Both the position numbers and the translations under genes were made by a program. DNA of 28,977 bases. Source: JBPCRW01 sp050996405. Its GTDB lineage: Bacteria; Acidobacteriota; Blastocatellia; Pyrinomonadales; Pyrinomonadaceae. The notes beneath the pieces are model-generated. The model did not search any database, was not told the origin of the DNA, and saw only the letters and a list, made by a program, of their open reading frames with translations. Where the stretch lies: NCBI GenBank assembly GCA_050996405.1, contig JBPCRW010000135.1, forward strand, positions 1 to 28,977. The letters run 5' to 3'. This document shows positions 1 to 8,198 of the stretch, in pieces. Each line of letters begins with the position of its first letter. Positions within the stretch are counted from its first letter, which is position 1.

Positions 1-93
1 CCGATTTTTGACATCGCCGATTACGGCATCGTCGGCGATATTTTTGAAGCAATGCCGGTTTTGGTCGAAGAAATCAAAAAGGCGAAAAGTTAA
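1..93 (+). CDS. etfA: Electron transfer flavoprotein alpha subunit, C-terminal end (partial)
   Basis: Only the last 30 codons and the stop are in the window. They encode a tail containing IADYGIVGDIFEAMPVL, which matches the conserved C-terminus of EtfA/FixB, the FAD-binding subunit of electron transfer flavoprotein. EtfA passes electrons from acyl-CoA dehydrogenases to ETF-quinone oxidoreductase at the membrane. The frame is open from base 1, so the gene starts upstream of the window. The assignment rests on this short tail alone. It fits the acyl-CoA metabolism genes further along, although those are many kilobases away. A hairpin with a T-run follows shortly after the stop. Confidence 0.8.
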   Translation, partial: PIFDIADYGIVGDIFEAMPVLVEEIKKAKS

Positions 94-118
94 AACAAAC
101 TACGAATTAATTTAAAAT

Positions 119-144
119 GACGGAGAATAATCTCGTCCTTTTTG
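119..144 (+). terminator. Rho-independent terminator after etfA
   Basis: GAC-(bulged G)-GAGA pairs with TCTC-GTC across an ATAA loop, and CTTTTT follows. It sits 26 bases after the etfA stop and before the convergent SCO gene. The stem is short with one bulge, so the strength is uncertain. Confidence 0.6.
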
Positions 145-197
145 AAATTTAAAAGTTTCATTCAGAAATAATACCGACATTAGTTTTCAATCAAATT

Positions 198-1085
198 TCA
201 TTTCAGCGTCGCCTGCAATTCGCGCAGTAAATCGTTTGTCGTCCATTCATTGCCCGCAAAAATTTTCTGCACTTTGCCGTCGGGCGCGATGACGGCGGTT
301 ATCAACGAGTGGTTAATTTGCGTTTTGTCGGTCGCGTCTGGTTCGTAGCGCAGACCGAAAAACTCTGCGATGTTTTTGATTTCCTTATCCGTGCCGGTCG
401 CCAGTTGCCAGACGGTAAAATCTGGTTTCGCGTCTTTTCCGAGATAGCCGAGTCCGTATTTTTTCAACGTTTCGGGCGTGTCGTTTTGCGGGTCAAAGGA
501 AATACTTAAAAGGCGAATCTTATCTTTTAGGTCTGGATTATTTTGTAGCTGCAAAGCAATATCGCTGAAATTTTTCGACATCAGAATGCAGTAATTCGGC
601 AGCGGGCAACGCGTGTAAATAAAAGTTATCGCCAACGCCTTACCGCGAAAATCATTGGTCGAAATTCGTTTGCCGTCCTGATTTACAAGCGTAAAATTCG
701 GAAGCTCTGTGCCGATTTGGACAAAGTTTTCGTTAATCGGTAAAGCCGGTTGATTCGGGTCGGGCGCGGCGACAACCGAAATATTTTCCAGCCAAAACGC
801 GCCCTGCGCGTCGTCAACCACCAAATCGGCGCGAATTTCCGCGTCCTTTGACAGCGCGTCGAAAACAAATTCGTTCTTGACCGGAAATTCCATCGTCATC
901 GCGGGCATATAACCTGCAATATCGTCGTGCGCGACGGTCACTTTTTTTTTCGCTTTGTCGGCGGCGACGATTTTTCCGTGTAATACAAAACGTTTGGCGG
1001 TTGCCGACGCAACCATCTGCGGCTGCGATTTCTGGCAAGCCGTGAAAAGCAAAACTGAAAGTAAAATTAGTAAAAAATAACGCAT
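198..1085 (-). CDS. SCO1/SenC-family copper protein with N-terminal CusF-like domain, lipoprotein
   Basis: The 295-aa product starts with a lipoprotein signal (LLFTAC, lipidated Cys about residue 17), so it is probably anchored facing the periplasm. Residues about 33-105 match the CusF-like copper-binding domain, with His53 and the MPAMTM motif (Met60, Met63, Met65) as likely Cu(I) ligands. Residues about 123-293 are a thioredoxin-like SCO domain. Its copper site is C160-PLPNY-C166 with a distal His259 (INHS). SCO proteins deliver copper to the CuA site of cytochrome c oxidase or act as thiol oxidoreductases. The Cys spacing is C-x5-C rather than the C-x3-C of classical SCO1. The fusion suggests that one polypeptide both stores and hands over copper. 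No oxidase genes are visible nearby. The ATG was chosen because it leads directly into the lipoprotein signal. Confidence 0.88.
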   Translation of the reverse strand: MRYFLLILLSVLLFTACQKSQPQMVASATAKRFVLHGKIVAADKAKKKVTVAHDDIAGYMPAMTMEFPVKNEFVFDALSKDAEIRADLVVDDAQGAFWLENISVVAAPDPNQPALPINENFVQIGTELPNFTLVNQDGKRISTNDFRGKALAITFIYTRCPLPNYCILMSKNFSDIALQLQNNPDLKDKIRLLSISFDPQNDTPETLKKYGLGYLGKDAKPDFTVWQLATGTDKEIKNIAEFFGLRYEPDATDKTQINHSLITAVIAPDGKVQKIFAGNEWTTNDLLRELQATLK

Positions 1086-1095
1086 AGCTTTTTGT

Positions 1096-1123
1096 GATAA
1101 GTAATAAGTGATAGGTAATAAGT
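1096..1123. repeat. Heptad tandem repeat, left arm of an inverted pair
   Basis: Four consecutive 7-base units of the form (g/a)ATA(a/g)GT lie just upstream of the SCO gene. Bases 1107-1123 are the exact reverse complement of 1163-1179 in the next array, so the two can form a 17-bp stem. Confidence 0.8.
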
Positions 1124-1159
1124 TTTAAGAAATAGTTTCGGCAAATCAGACAATCCATC

Positions 1160-1187
1160 ATCACTTATTACCTATCACTGGTTACCT
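1160..1187. repeat. Heptad tandem repeat, right arm of the inverted pair
   Basis: Four 7-base units of the form (a/g)T(c/t)ACCT/ATCACT(t/g) run into the stop codon of the lytic transglycosylase gene. The array is complementary to 1096-1123 with a 39-base loop. It could act as a terminator-like hairpin for the minus-strand transglycosylase transcript, though no T-run follows. Confidence 0.75.
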
Positions 1188-3686
1188 GTTCAGCCTCTCA
1201 TCATAAAATATCTGATAAACGCGGTAATTCGCCATTACTTTATAAGCATAATCCTTTGATTGCGAGAAAACTATTTCCGGCACATAACGGTCTGGATTGT
1301 CGCTTTTGGCACGCTCCAGCCACCGCGCGACATTTGTTTCCCCGCCGTTATATGCGGCGGCAACGGCGGGCGGCTGGTTCGGAAATTGCCTGAATAAATC
1401 AGATAGATATTGCGAGCCGAATTCAATCGCCGTCGGCGGATTGTAAAGTTCGTCCTGCGCGAAATTCTGCCGTTTAATCTCGTCGGCAATGCGGTTTGAA
1501 GTCGAAGAAATAAACTGCATCAATCCGCGCGCCGCCGCGTTTGATTTAACGTCGGCTCGGTAACGCGATTCCTGGCGCATAATCGATAAAATAAAACGCG
1601 GGTCAACATTTTTCGCGGGCGCGAATTTCAGTAGCGAATCAACATACGGCGCGGGATAAAGCAATTCGATTTGGTCGCGCGGAATCAGTTCGATTTCGTA
1701 ATCGGCGGGAACATTTCTCCAGAGCGGTTCGGCAAACGCGACGGCGCGATACGCCATCTCGCCGCGCTTGTAAAAAACGGCTAAAGTGTAAGCCAAATCA
1801 TTCGATTGCGGATTTGGAATATTTTTTCCGGCATTTTCCGTTTTCCATTTTCCATTTTCCGTTAAAGCAGTTTCCAATTCCGGCGTTCCTTCATCGTATA
1901 AACCTAAAAACAAAAGTTCGTCGGCGAGCGTTTGATGATAATTAGTCGAAACGTCGCGCTTTTCCGTTAAAACTTCCGCGCGACCAAATTCCAGTAATTT
2001 GAAACTCGGAATTTTTTGATAGTTCGGCAAAACCGCGTAAGTTTTTTTCAGCGTTTCGAGAAATTGATTTTTTACATTTTCGTCCGTCGTCAAACGCAAA
2101 GCCGACTGCGCCGCTTGACGAACATTTTCCGCCAACTGCGAATTGATTGTTTGAGCAGCAGCGGCGTGAAGCTGATTGAATTTCTGCAGAATGATTTCGC
2201 TCGAATTTTCATCCGTCGCCAATGCCTTTAAACGCTCGGTCGAACGCCAGCCGTAATACTCGTTTCTGCCGTCTGGAATCGAAAGATAAACGTCAATCGC
2301 TTCGGGAAATCTTTGCAGTTGTTCGAGCGCAAAACCTTTCAAAAAAGTAACTTCCGCTTTGTTCGTGCCGCCCGGAACGCGAGTTCCGCCCAAATCGGAA
2401 AAATTTTCGAGTTCGTTTAAATCGGCAAGCGCATTTGTCCAATCGTTTTGCGCGATATGGATTCTAGCTTTAGCAAAAACGGCGAGTGCTTCGGGCAGTT
2501 TCCCACGAAAAACTTCGCGTGTTTTTTGAATCCATTTGAGTGCGTCTTCCGATTTTCCTAAATCGCGTTCGATGTCCACGATGTTTAAATACGGGCGTTC
2601 CGCGTTGTCGGCATCAGGATATTTTTCGATGGCTTTTTGATAGCGCGCAATTGCTTCGTTCGATTTGCCCAAGCGCGAATATGCGGAAGCCGTTTGATTC
2701 AGAGCGTCGCGCGAAATCGGATTTTCGGGAAATGCCGCCTGCACGCGCTCAAACCATTTTATCGCTTCGTCGAAATTTCCTTCCTGCACGAATCCGCGCC
2801 CCGTCTGATACATCGCGTCGGGCGCAAATGTTGATTGCGGAAACTGTTCGACGAGTGCCGTGTAATGCAATCTCGCATCTGAAAAATCGCGGTTAAATTG
2901 ATAAACGGACGCGCGGCGGTAATGTTCTGCGTCGGAAATCTGCGGCGCGACTTTGCCTAAATTAGCCCGCCCGCCGTCAATCTCATCCAATCCTTTCGCG
3001 CCAGCCAGCGCAAAATCGTCGGGCTGCGCCGGATTCGGCAAATTATTGACGAGTTTCGTAAAAATTTCCCGCGCCTCGTTCGCGTTTCCAAGCTGTAAAT
3101 AAGACTGTCCGAGATAAACCAAATTTTCCCGCGTTCGAGCGTCGTTCGGTTGTGGAGTCCGGGAAATTTGTTTCGCTGTATCTGACGAATTGCTTTGATT
3201 ACCGACCGGCGATAGCTGACCGCTGACTACGGATTGAAAATCTCTGCTTTCAAAATTGCTTCGCATCATTCGCGTATTGGCGGCGTTTGCCAATAAACTA
3301 TTCGGGGCGACGGTTAAAAGCTGGCGCAAATAAATTCTTTCGAGCATTAAATTTCCGCTGACGCGCGCGATTTGCGACAGATGCCACAGCGCGTATTCGC
3401 TCAGCACAGAATTTCGATTGACAACCGTTTGATAATTCATCATCGCAGTCGCCGCGTCATTATTTTTTTCCGCCAGCCGCGCCAGCAGATAATCATAATT
3501 ATTGAGCGCGAAAATTTTTACATCCGCGCGTTCAAGATTTTGCAGTTCGCCGATTGCGGATTTGTAATCGCTTTTTTCAATCGCGGCGCGGATTTTTGAA
3601 CGAGTTTCGTTTAAACTTTGCGCGAAAACGGTCTGCGAAAAAACAAAAAGAATTACCAGCAAGCGAAGCGATTTGGCGTGTAGCAT
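1182..3686 (-). CDS. slt: Soluble lytic murein transglycosylase with TPR-type helical repeats
   Basis: The 834-aa exported protein (signal peptide about residues 1-22, ending VFAQ) has a long TPR/superhelical region (about 30-620) and a C-terminal SLT domain (about 690-830). Slt enzymes cleave the MurNAc-GlcNAc bond of peptidoglycan non-hydrolytically, leaving 1,6-anhydroMurNAc. Family motifs visible are RQESRY with the catalytic Glu at about 706, GLMQF at about 721-725, and AYNGG at about 778-782. TPR-like units such as YQTGRGFVQEGNFDEAIKWF recur through the middle. Two stretches look inserted: residues about 151-166 and 608-619 are encoded by 7-base tandem repeats (3200-3234, 1833-1860) and should be disordered linkers. 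The gene diverges from folD across only 42 bases. Confidence 0.9.
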   Translation of the reverse strand: MLHAKSLRLLVILFVFSQTVFAQSLNETRSKIRAAIEKSDYKSAIGELQNLERADVKIFALNNYDYLLARLAEKNNDAATAMMNYQTVVNRNSVLSEYALWHLSQIARVSGNLMLERIYLRQLLTVAPNSLLANAANTRMMRSNFESRDFQSVVSGQLSPVGNQSNSSDTAKQISRTPQPNDARTRENLVYLGQSYLQLGNANEAREIFTKLVNNLPNPAQPDDFALAGAKGLDEIDGGRANLGKVAPQISDAEHYRRASVYQFNRDFSDARLHYTALVEQFPQSTFAPDAMYQTGRGFVQEGNFDEAIKWFERVQAAFPENPISRDALNQTASAYSRLGKSNEAIARYQKAIEKYPDADNAERPYLNIVDIERDLGKSEDALKWIQKTREVFRGKLPEALAVFAKARIHIAQNDWTNALADLNELENFSDLGGTRVPGGTNKAEVTFLKGFALEQLQRFPEAIDVYLSIPDGRNEYYGWRSTERLKALATDENSSEIILQKFNQLHAAAAQTINSQLAENVRQAAQSALRLTTDENVKNQFLETLKKTYAVLPNYQKIPSFKLLEFGRAEVLTEKRDVSTNYHQTLADELLFLGLYDEGTPELETALTENGKWKTENAGKNIPNPQSNDLAYTLAVFYKRGEMAYRAVAFAEPLWRNVPADYEIELIPRDQIELLYPAPYVDSLLKFAPAKNVDPRFILSIMRQESRYRADVKSNAAARGLMQFISSTSNRIADEIKRQNFAQDELYNPPTAIEFGSQYLSDLFRQFPNQPPAVAAAYNGGETNVARWLERAKSDNPDRYVPEIVFSQSKDYAYKVMANYRVYQIFYDERLNR
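1833..1860. repeat. Heptad tandem repeat inside slt
   Basis: Four units of (a/g)TTTTCC in perfect 7-base register lie inside the transglycosylase coding region. On the coding strand they give a low-complexity GKWKTEN segment between helical repeats and the SLT domain. Confidence 0.85.
3200..3234. repeat. Degenerate heptad repeat inside slt
   Basis: Five 7-base units share the core pattern nnc(c/t)GA(c/t). They encode a Ser/Gln/Gly-rich segment (SVVSGQLSPVGNQ) near residues 151-166 of the transglycosylase. This array is more diverged than the others in the window. Confidence 0.5.
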
Positions 3687-3728
3687 AAAATAATGAAAAC
3701 GTTGTAAGCTAAAAGAAAAACGAAATTT

Positions 3729-4682
3729 ATGATAGCAGAAACCACTAAAAAACGCGCGGAAATTTTAAGCGGCGCGACGGTCGCCGAAGCGATAAAACGG
3801 GAAGTCGCGGCGGAAATCACGGAGATGATTGAAAAACATAACGCGCGTCCCGGACTCGCCGTCGTGCGCGTCGGCGAAGACGCAGCTTCAAAGGTTTATG
3901 TCGGCAATAAAGTCAAAACTTCCGCCGAACTCGGCATTCATTCCGAATACATTCATCTTCCGGCAGACGCGACGCACAAAGAAGTTTTAAAAATTGTCGA
4001 AGAATTAAACGACCGCGACGACATTGACGGAATTCTCGTTCAACTGCCTTTGCCAAAACAAATTAATGAACGGGAAATTCTCGAAGCAATAAATCCCGCA
4101 AAGGACGTTGACGGTTTTCACCCGATAAATGTCGGGCGGCTCGCTTCCGGTCAACCCGCGCTCGCGCCCTGCACGCCCGCCGGAATCATCGAAATGCTCA
4201 AGCGTTCCAATATCGAAATCGCCGGAAAACACGCCGTCGTCGTCGGGCGCAGCAACATCGTCGGCAAACCGATGGCGATGCTGCTTTTGCAAAATGACGC
4301 GACGGTCACAATCTGTCATTCGCGCACCGAAAATCTCGCCGAAATCACCAGCCGCGCCGATATTTTAGTTGCGGCAATAGGGAAAGCCGGATTCATTCGC
4401 GGCGAACACATCAAACAAGGCGCGATCGTCATTGATGTCGGGATGAACAACGTTTCCGACGAAATTCAAGCGCGGGAAATGTTTGACGAAACCGATTTGG
4501 AAAAACGCCTCAACACAATCCGAAAAAAAGGTGCGACGCTCGTCGGCGACGTTAATCCGAAAGAAGCATTTGCGAAAGCCGGAAGATTAACGCCCGTTCC
4601 CGGCGGAGTCGGTTTGCTGACGGTGGCGATGCTGATGCGAAATACTGTTGATGCGGCGAAACGTCGGCGCGGCTTAGAGTAG
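3729..4682 (+). CDS. folD: Bifunctional methylenetetrahydrofolate dehydrogenase / methenyltetrahydrofolate cyclohydrolase
   Basis: FolD interconverts 5,10-methylene-, 5,10-methenyl- and 10-formyl-tetrahydrofolate in the cytosol, supplying one-carbon units and NADPH. The 317-aa product carries all family signatures: YVGNKVK with Tyr57 and catalytic Lys61, DGILVQLPLP (100-109, Gln105), PAKDVDGFHP (123-132), the dinucleotide-binding GRSNIVGKP (173-181), CHSRT (196-200) and PVPGGVG (289-295). It is about 30 residues longer than typical FolD, mostly at the N-terminus and in a loop near 250-268. No strong ribosome binding site precedes the ATG. The last 9 bases overlap the 3' end of the convergent minus-strand gene. 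Confidence 0.95.
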   Translation: MIAETTKKRAEILSGATVAEAIKREVAAEITEMIEKHNARPGLAVVRVGEDAASKVYVGNKVKTSAELGIHSEYIHLPADATHKEVLKIVEELNDRDDIDGILVQLPLPKQINEREILEAINPAKDVDGFHPINVGRLASGQPALAPCTPAGIIEMLKRSNIEIAGKHAVVVGRSNIVGKPMAMLLLQNDATVTICHSRTENLAEITSRADILVAAIGKAGFIRGEHIKQGAIVIDVGMNNVSDEIQAREMFDETDLEKRLNTIRKKGATLVGDVNPKEAFAKAGRLTPVPGGVGLLTVAMLMRNTVDAAKRRRGLE

Positions 4683-5453
4683 ATTTTTGAGATTGTTTTT
4701 CGATTTCGGTAACTGCGACTCGTCTGTTGCCAGATAAATTTCAATTTCAGAAAAACCGTTCTCGTTAATTTTATTCTTTCCGCCGTAAAGAAATTTTAAC
4801 CGCTTGGGCAAGATTTTTATTTCGTCGAAGGCTCTTTCGGACAAAACCCTTTTGGCGCGGCGAGTCTTATTAAAGTTTTTGGCGTGAACAATGACGTAAG
4901 AGTTTAATTGCGGATTGGCAACTAAAAAATCAGACAAAATGGCAAAATCGGTTAAGGTAATACATCCCGCTTCGCAGGAAGCAGAATAAAAACTTTCCTT
5001 TCCGTCTATTTTGACAATTTTAATTAAATCCTCGACAAATTTTATCGGCTTGTCGGTCGAAAGTTTGTAATCGAAGGTTTCCTCTTTAACGTTCGGCTTT
5101 GTTCCGTCATTGCTTATCCAAAATTCAAATTTGGGTTTCTCTAATCGAGTAGAAGTAATCACCAAAAATTTATTTTCATCAAACGCGCGGAACTTCATAC
5201 TTTTAACGATTGCCTGTTTATAGAAAGCATTTTCAATGTTGTCCGAGCCGCCATAAATTACAATGTAGCCGACTGCACCTGCGGTTTTATATACATTGGC
5301 AGCCAAAAAATCCATATCGCGGGCTAATTCTTCATAACTCGGCTTTGAAAGCGAGTTTAGCAAAATTAAATTTTCATTTTTCTTTTGAGAGAGCGAAAAT
5401 TGATAATTGCCTAGTGTCAAAAAACAAATAAATAGCAGTTTTATAAGTTTCAT
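4674..5453 (-). CDS. Secreted protein of unknown function with an internal duplication
   Basis: I do not recognise a named family. The 259-aa product has a signal peptide (about 1-22, hydrophobic LIKLLFICFLTL). Two segments resemble each other: about 60-115 (GYIVIYGG, then AFDENK, then an arginine and a hydrophobic FEFWIS strand) and about 178-245 (SYVIVHAK, then AFDEIK, arginine, EIEIYLA). This suggests a duplicated alpha/beta module, loosely like OmpA-type folds, but that is a guess. Two Cys close together (about 160-165, CEAGC) may form a disulfide or bind metal. It is the last gene of the minus-strand run from mutS2, 18 bases after the UPF0175 gene, and its end overlaps folD by 9 bases. 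Confidence 0.7.
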   Translation of the reverse strand: MKLIKLLFICFLTLGNYQFSLSQKKNENLILLNSLSKPSYEELARDMDFLAANVYKTAGAVGYIVIYGGSDNIENAFYKQAIVKSMKFRAFDENKFLVITSTRLEKPKFEFWISNDGTKPNVKEETFDYKLSTDKPIKFVEDLIKIVKIDGKESFYSASCEAGCITLTDFAILSDFLVANPQLNSYVIVHAKNFNKTRRAKRVLSERAFDEIKILPKRLKFLYGGKNKINENGFSEIEIYLATDESQLPKSKNNLKNLL

Positions 5454-5471
5454 AAGTTAATTTTTATTGCT

Positions 5472-5732
5472 TTAACTCAACATATCATCACGGTTGCTTA
5501 GCTCATAGATTTTTAAATCTTCTTCTAATTCGTTCGCGTTATAGCCAAAAACCGAAACATTATATTTGCCCAGAAGTTCTAAAAAAGAACGTTTTGACAA
5601 ACCCGCGACTTCCGCCGCCTGACCGGAGGAAAGTCTGCCCAGTTCATAGAGTTTGGAAGCGACAATCATTTTTAATTCAAAATCGCTGACATCGAGGTTT
5701 TTCGGTAATGTTAATTCGACAGTTCCGTTCAT
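5472..5732 (-). CDS. UPF0175 family protein (antitoxin-like)
   Basis: The 86-aa protein contains the core LYELGRLSSGQAAEVAGLSKRSFLELLGKYNVSV, interrupted here only for reading as: LYELGRLSSGQAAEVAG then LSKRSFLELLGKY. This is the helix-turn-helix-like UPF0175 pattern, followed by an acidic ELEEDL tail. Members are usually antitoxin partners of DUF3368/PIN-type toxins. No PIN gene lies next to it: mutS2 is 39 bases upstream and a secreted protein 18 bases downstream. It is therefore an orphan, or has been recruited as a small regulator. The N-terminal MNGTVELTLPKNL would form the beta strand common in such antitoxins. Confidence 0.75.
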   Translation of the reverse strand: MNGTVELTLPKNLDVSDFELKMIVASKLYELGRLSSGQAAEVAGLSKRSFLELLGKYNVSVFGYNANELEEDLKIYELSNRDDMLS

Positions 5733-5771
5733 AAGAAAATTTTCCGCGTCAATTAAATTTTTGTCAATAAA

Positions 5772-8198
5772 CTATTGTTTCAATTCCACAATCGTCGCGC
5801 CCGCGCCGCCTTCGGACTGATGCGCTAAAGTGTAGCGCAAAACGTGCGGATGATAGCGCAGAAAATCGTGAACCGCGCCGCGCAATGCGCCCGTTCCCAT
5901 TCCGTGAACGATTCTCACCGTCGGATGTCCGGCGAGATATGATTCGTCTAAAAAGCGGTCAACTAAATCTCCGGCTTCGTCGGCGCGTTTTCCGATGATG
6001 TTCAATTCTGCGTTGGAATTTTCCGCGTCGATTCGCAGATTATTTTCCTGCGCCGCTTTTTGCAGTTTTTCGAGTTTGCTTTCTTTCGGCTTTTGCTCGC
6101 CCGCGACGGTTTTTAAATTGGAAATTTTTTCGCGCAGGCGCATCGAGCCGACAAGAACTTCCGCCGTCCCGCTTTCGATTTTTTCGACCGTGCCGACATT
6201 GCCGAAACTTGTTAAAACTCTCGCGCCGATTTCAATCGGTTTATCAATAATTTGCGGTTCGGATTTAGCAAACATTTCCGTCCGACTTCCGACTTCCGAC
6301 TTTTGATTTCTGATTTCCGACTTTTGATTTTTCTGTGTCGTTTCCATCACTTGCCGCTTTAATTCGGCTTTCCGCGACTGGGCTTCCTTTTCGAGCTTTG
6401 CTTTTAACAATTTATCTTCGATGCCCGAAATAAAGGCTTTTGATTGACGTTCAAATTCGTCAATCGTTTGCGCTAGTTCGCGTTCAAATTCGCGTTGTCG
6501 CTCGCGTTCGCGCTTTCCGGCTTCGATGTCGAGCAAAGCATATTTTCTCGCCGTGATTTCGCGTTCTTCTTCGAGCGCGACGCGCAAATCTTCGGCGATG
6601 CGCGATTCGCGGTTCAATTTCAAAAGATATTCGGCAGCTTCCGTAGCGGAAACGTCTAAATTTTGTTTCGCGTTTTCGACAACTCCGTTCGGAATTCCGA
6701 AACGACGCGCGATTTCGATTCCGCTCGACGCGCCCGCCAAACCTGTTAAAAGACGATAAGTCGGCTGCAAAGTTTTTTCGTCAAATTCGACCGAAGCGTT
6801 AATAATATTTTCATCATTCGCCGCGTAAATTTTCAAGCCGCGATAATGCGTCGAAGCTATAATCTGCGCGTGACATTTTTTTCTGAAAAAATCGACAATC
6901 GCCACCCCCAAAGCCGAGCCTTCTTCGGGGTCAGTTCCCGTGCCGACTTCATCGAGCAGGACGAGCGACGGCGATTGGCAATTCTCCATCATTTGCGCGA
7001 TGTTCGAGATGTGCGATGAAAACGTCGAAAGGTTTGCAGACAAAGATTGCTGGTCGCCGATGTCCGCGAGAACCGATTTATAAAAGGGAATTCGCGCCGC
7101 CGAAGCCGGAACGGGCAAGCCGGAAATCGCCATCAAACTCAATAATCCGGCGGTTTTCATCACGACGGTTTTGCCGCCCGCGTTCGCGCCGGAAATTATC
7201 ATCACGCCTTTTTCTTTCGTGAGCGTGAAACTAACCGGAACAATTTCGTTTCCGCTTTCGCGTAAGTTTTCTTCCAACAGCGGATGCCGCGCGTCAACTA
7301 AATCAAGCGTTTCGTCGTCGGAAATTTTCGGCACGACCGCTTTAAATTTTCGCGCAAACTCAACTTTCGCTTTGATAAAATCGAGTTCCGCGACGGCTTT
7401 GGCGGCGGCTTCGATTGCCGGAAGCCGATTTCGCAAATCTTCGGTCAGCGCAAATAAAATTCGCGCTACTTCGCGTTCTTCTTTTTCCTTCAAAGCCTGC
7501 AATTCGTTGTTGGCTTCGATTGTCTCCAGCGGTTCGACAAAAACCGTCGCGCCCGACGATGAAAAACCGTGCGCCACGCCGGAGACGCGCCCGCGAAAAT
7601 CCGCTTTGACCGGAATCACGAAACGCTCGTTGCGCTGCGTGACAATCGCATCCTGAATCGCATCGCTTGATTGGCGCATCAGCGATTCGAGCGATTTTGT
7701 AATGCGCCCACGCTGGTTGTTTATCTCGCGCCGCAATCTCGCAAGTTCCGGCGAAGCCGCGTCGTCAATTTCACCGCTTGGAAGAAGTTTTTTATTGATT
7801 AGCTGAATCGCTTCGTAAAGGCTCGGCGGGAGAATCTCGACTATCCGCCAGAGCGTCGGCGCGAATTCCTTTTCCGGCTGAATCGCCGACCGCGCAAACA
7901 GAGCCTGATTGCAGAGTCGCGTCAATTCCAGCATCGTCAACGGTTCGAGCGTCGCATTGCGAATCCGCAAAATCGCAATCGCGTTTGACGGGTCGAAAAG
8001 CCCGCCGAAAGACCACGAAACCTGTTTGTCTTCGTTCAGAAAAATCGTTTCGCGCAACGCGCTCAAATCATTTTCAAGTTCGGCGCGATTCGCGCGCGGA
8101 GTCAATTTTTCGAGCCGCATTTTCCCTATCGGCGTGTTTGCGTTGCGGGCGACGAGCGCAAGAAGTTTTTCGTATTCAAGAGTTGTCAGCGATTGCAT
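5772..8198 (-). CDS. mutS2: Endonuclease MutS2
   Basis: MutS2 is an ATPase of the MutS family with a C-terminal Smr nuclease domain. It is linked to suppression of recombination and, in some bacteria, to rescue of collided ribosomes. The 808-aa product has the MutS core and clamp region (about 1-320), Walker A GANAGGKT (337-344; the usual Pro is Ala), Walker B LVLLDEVGTGTDPEEGS (412-428), the STHY loop (449-452), a charged coiled coil (about 520-620) and a small beta domain (about 655-700). The Smr domain spans 731-808 with HGMGTGALR at 765-773. The usual LDLRG start of Smr is LNIIGKR here. Residues about 622-640 are encoded by heptad repeats (6287-6328) and give a duplicated NQKSE motif. The start codon overlaps the upstream gene's stop (TAATG), implying translational coupling. 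Confidence 0.95.
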   Translation of the reverse strand: MQSLTTLEYEKLLALVARNANTPIGKMRLEKLTPRANRAELENDLSALRETIFLNEDKQVSWSFGGLFDPSNAIAILRIRNATLEPLTMLELTRLCNQALFARSAIQPEKEFAPTLWRIVEILPPSLYEAIQLINKKLLPSGEIDDAASPELARLRREINNQRGRITKSLESLMRQSSDAIQDAIVTQRNERFVIPVKADFRGRVSGVAHGFSSSGATVFVEPLETIEANNELQALKEKEEREVARILFALTEDLRNRLPAIEAAAKAVAELDFIKAKVEFARKFKAVVPKISDDETLDLVDARHPLLEENLRESGNEIVPVSFTLTKEKGVMIISGANAGGKTVVMKTAGLLSLMAISGLPVPASAARIPFYKSVLADIGDQQSLSANLSTFSSHISNIAQMMENCQSPSLVLLDEVGTGTDPEEGSALGVAIVDFFRKKCHAQIIASTHYRGLKIYAANDENIINASVEFDEKTLQPTYRLLTGLAGASSGIEIARRFGIPNGVVENAKQNLDVSATEAAEYLLKLNRESRIAEDLRVALEEEREITARKYALLDIEAGKRERERQREFERELAQTIDEFERQSKAFISGIEDKLLKAKLEKEAQSRKAELKRQVMETTQKNQKSEIRNQKSEVGSRTEMFAKSEPQIIDKPIEIGARVLTSFGNVGTVEKIESGTAEVLVGSMRLREKISNLKTVAGEQKPKESKLEKLQKAAQENNLRIDAENSNAELNIIGKRADEAGDLVDRFLDESYLAGHPTVRIVHGMGTGALRGAVHDFLRYHPHVLRYTLAHQSEGGAGATIVELKQ
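6287..6328. repeat. Heptad tandem repeat inside mutS2
   Basis: Six exact-period 7-base units alternate between TTCCGAC and TT(t/c)TGAT. The total of 42 bases equals 14 codons, so the array leaves the mutS2 frame intact. It encodes two copies of NQKSE in the linker between coiled coil and beta domain. Confidence 0.9.

Noticed and set aside
1833..1860. CRISPR-like array
   Set aside because: The units are contiguous 7-mers without spacers; no cas gene is present. The same holds for the other arrays.
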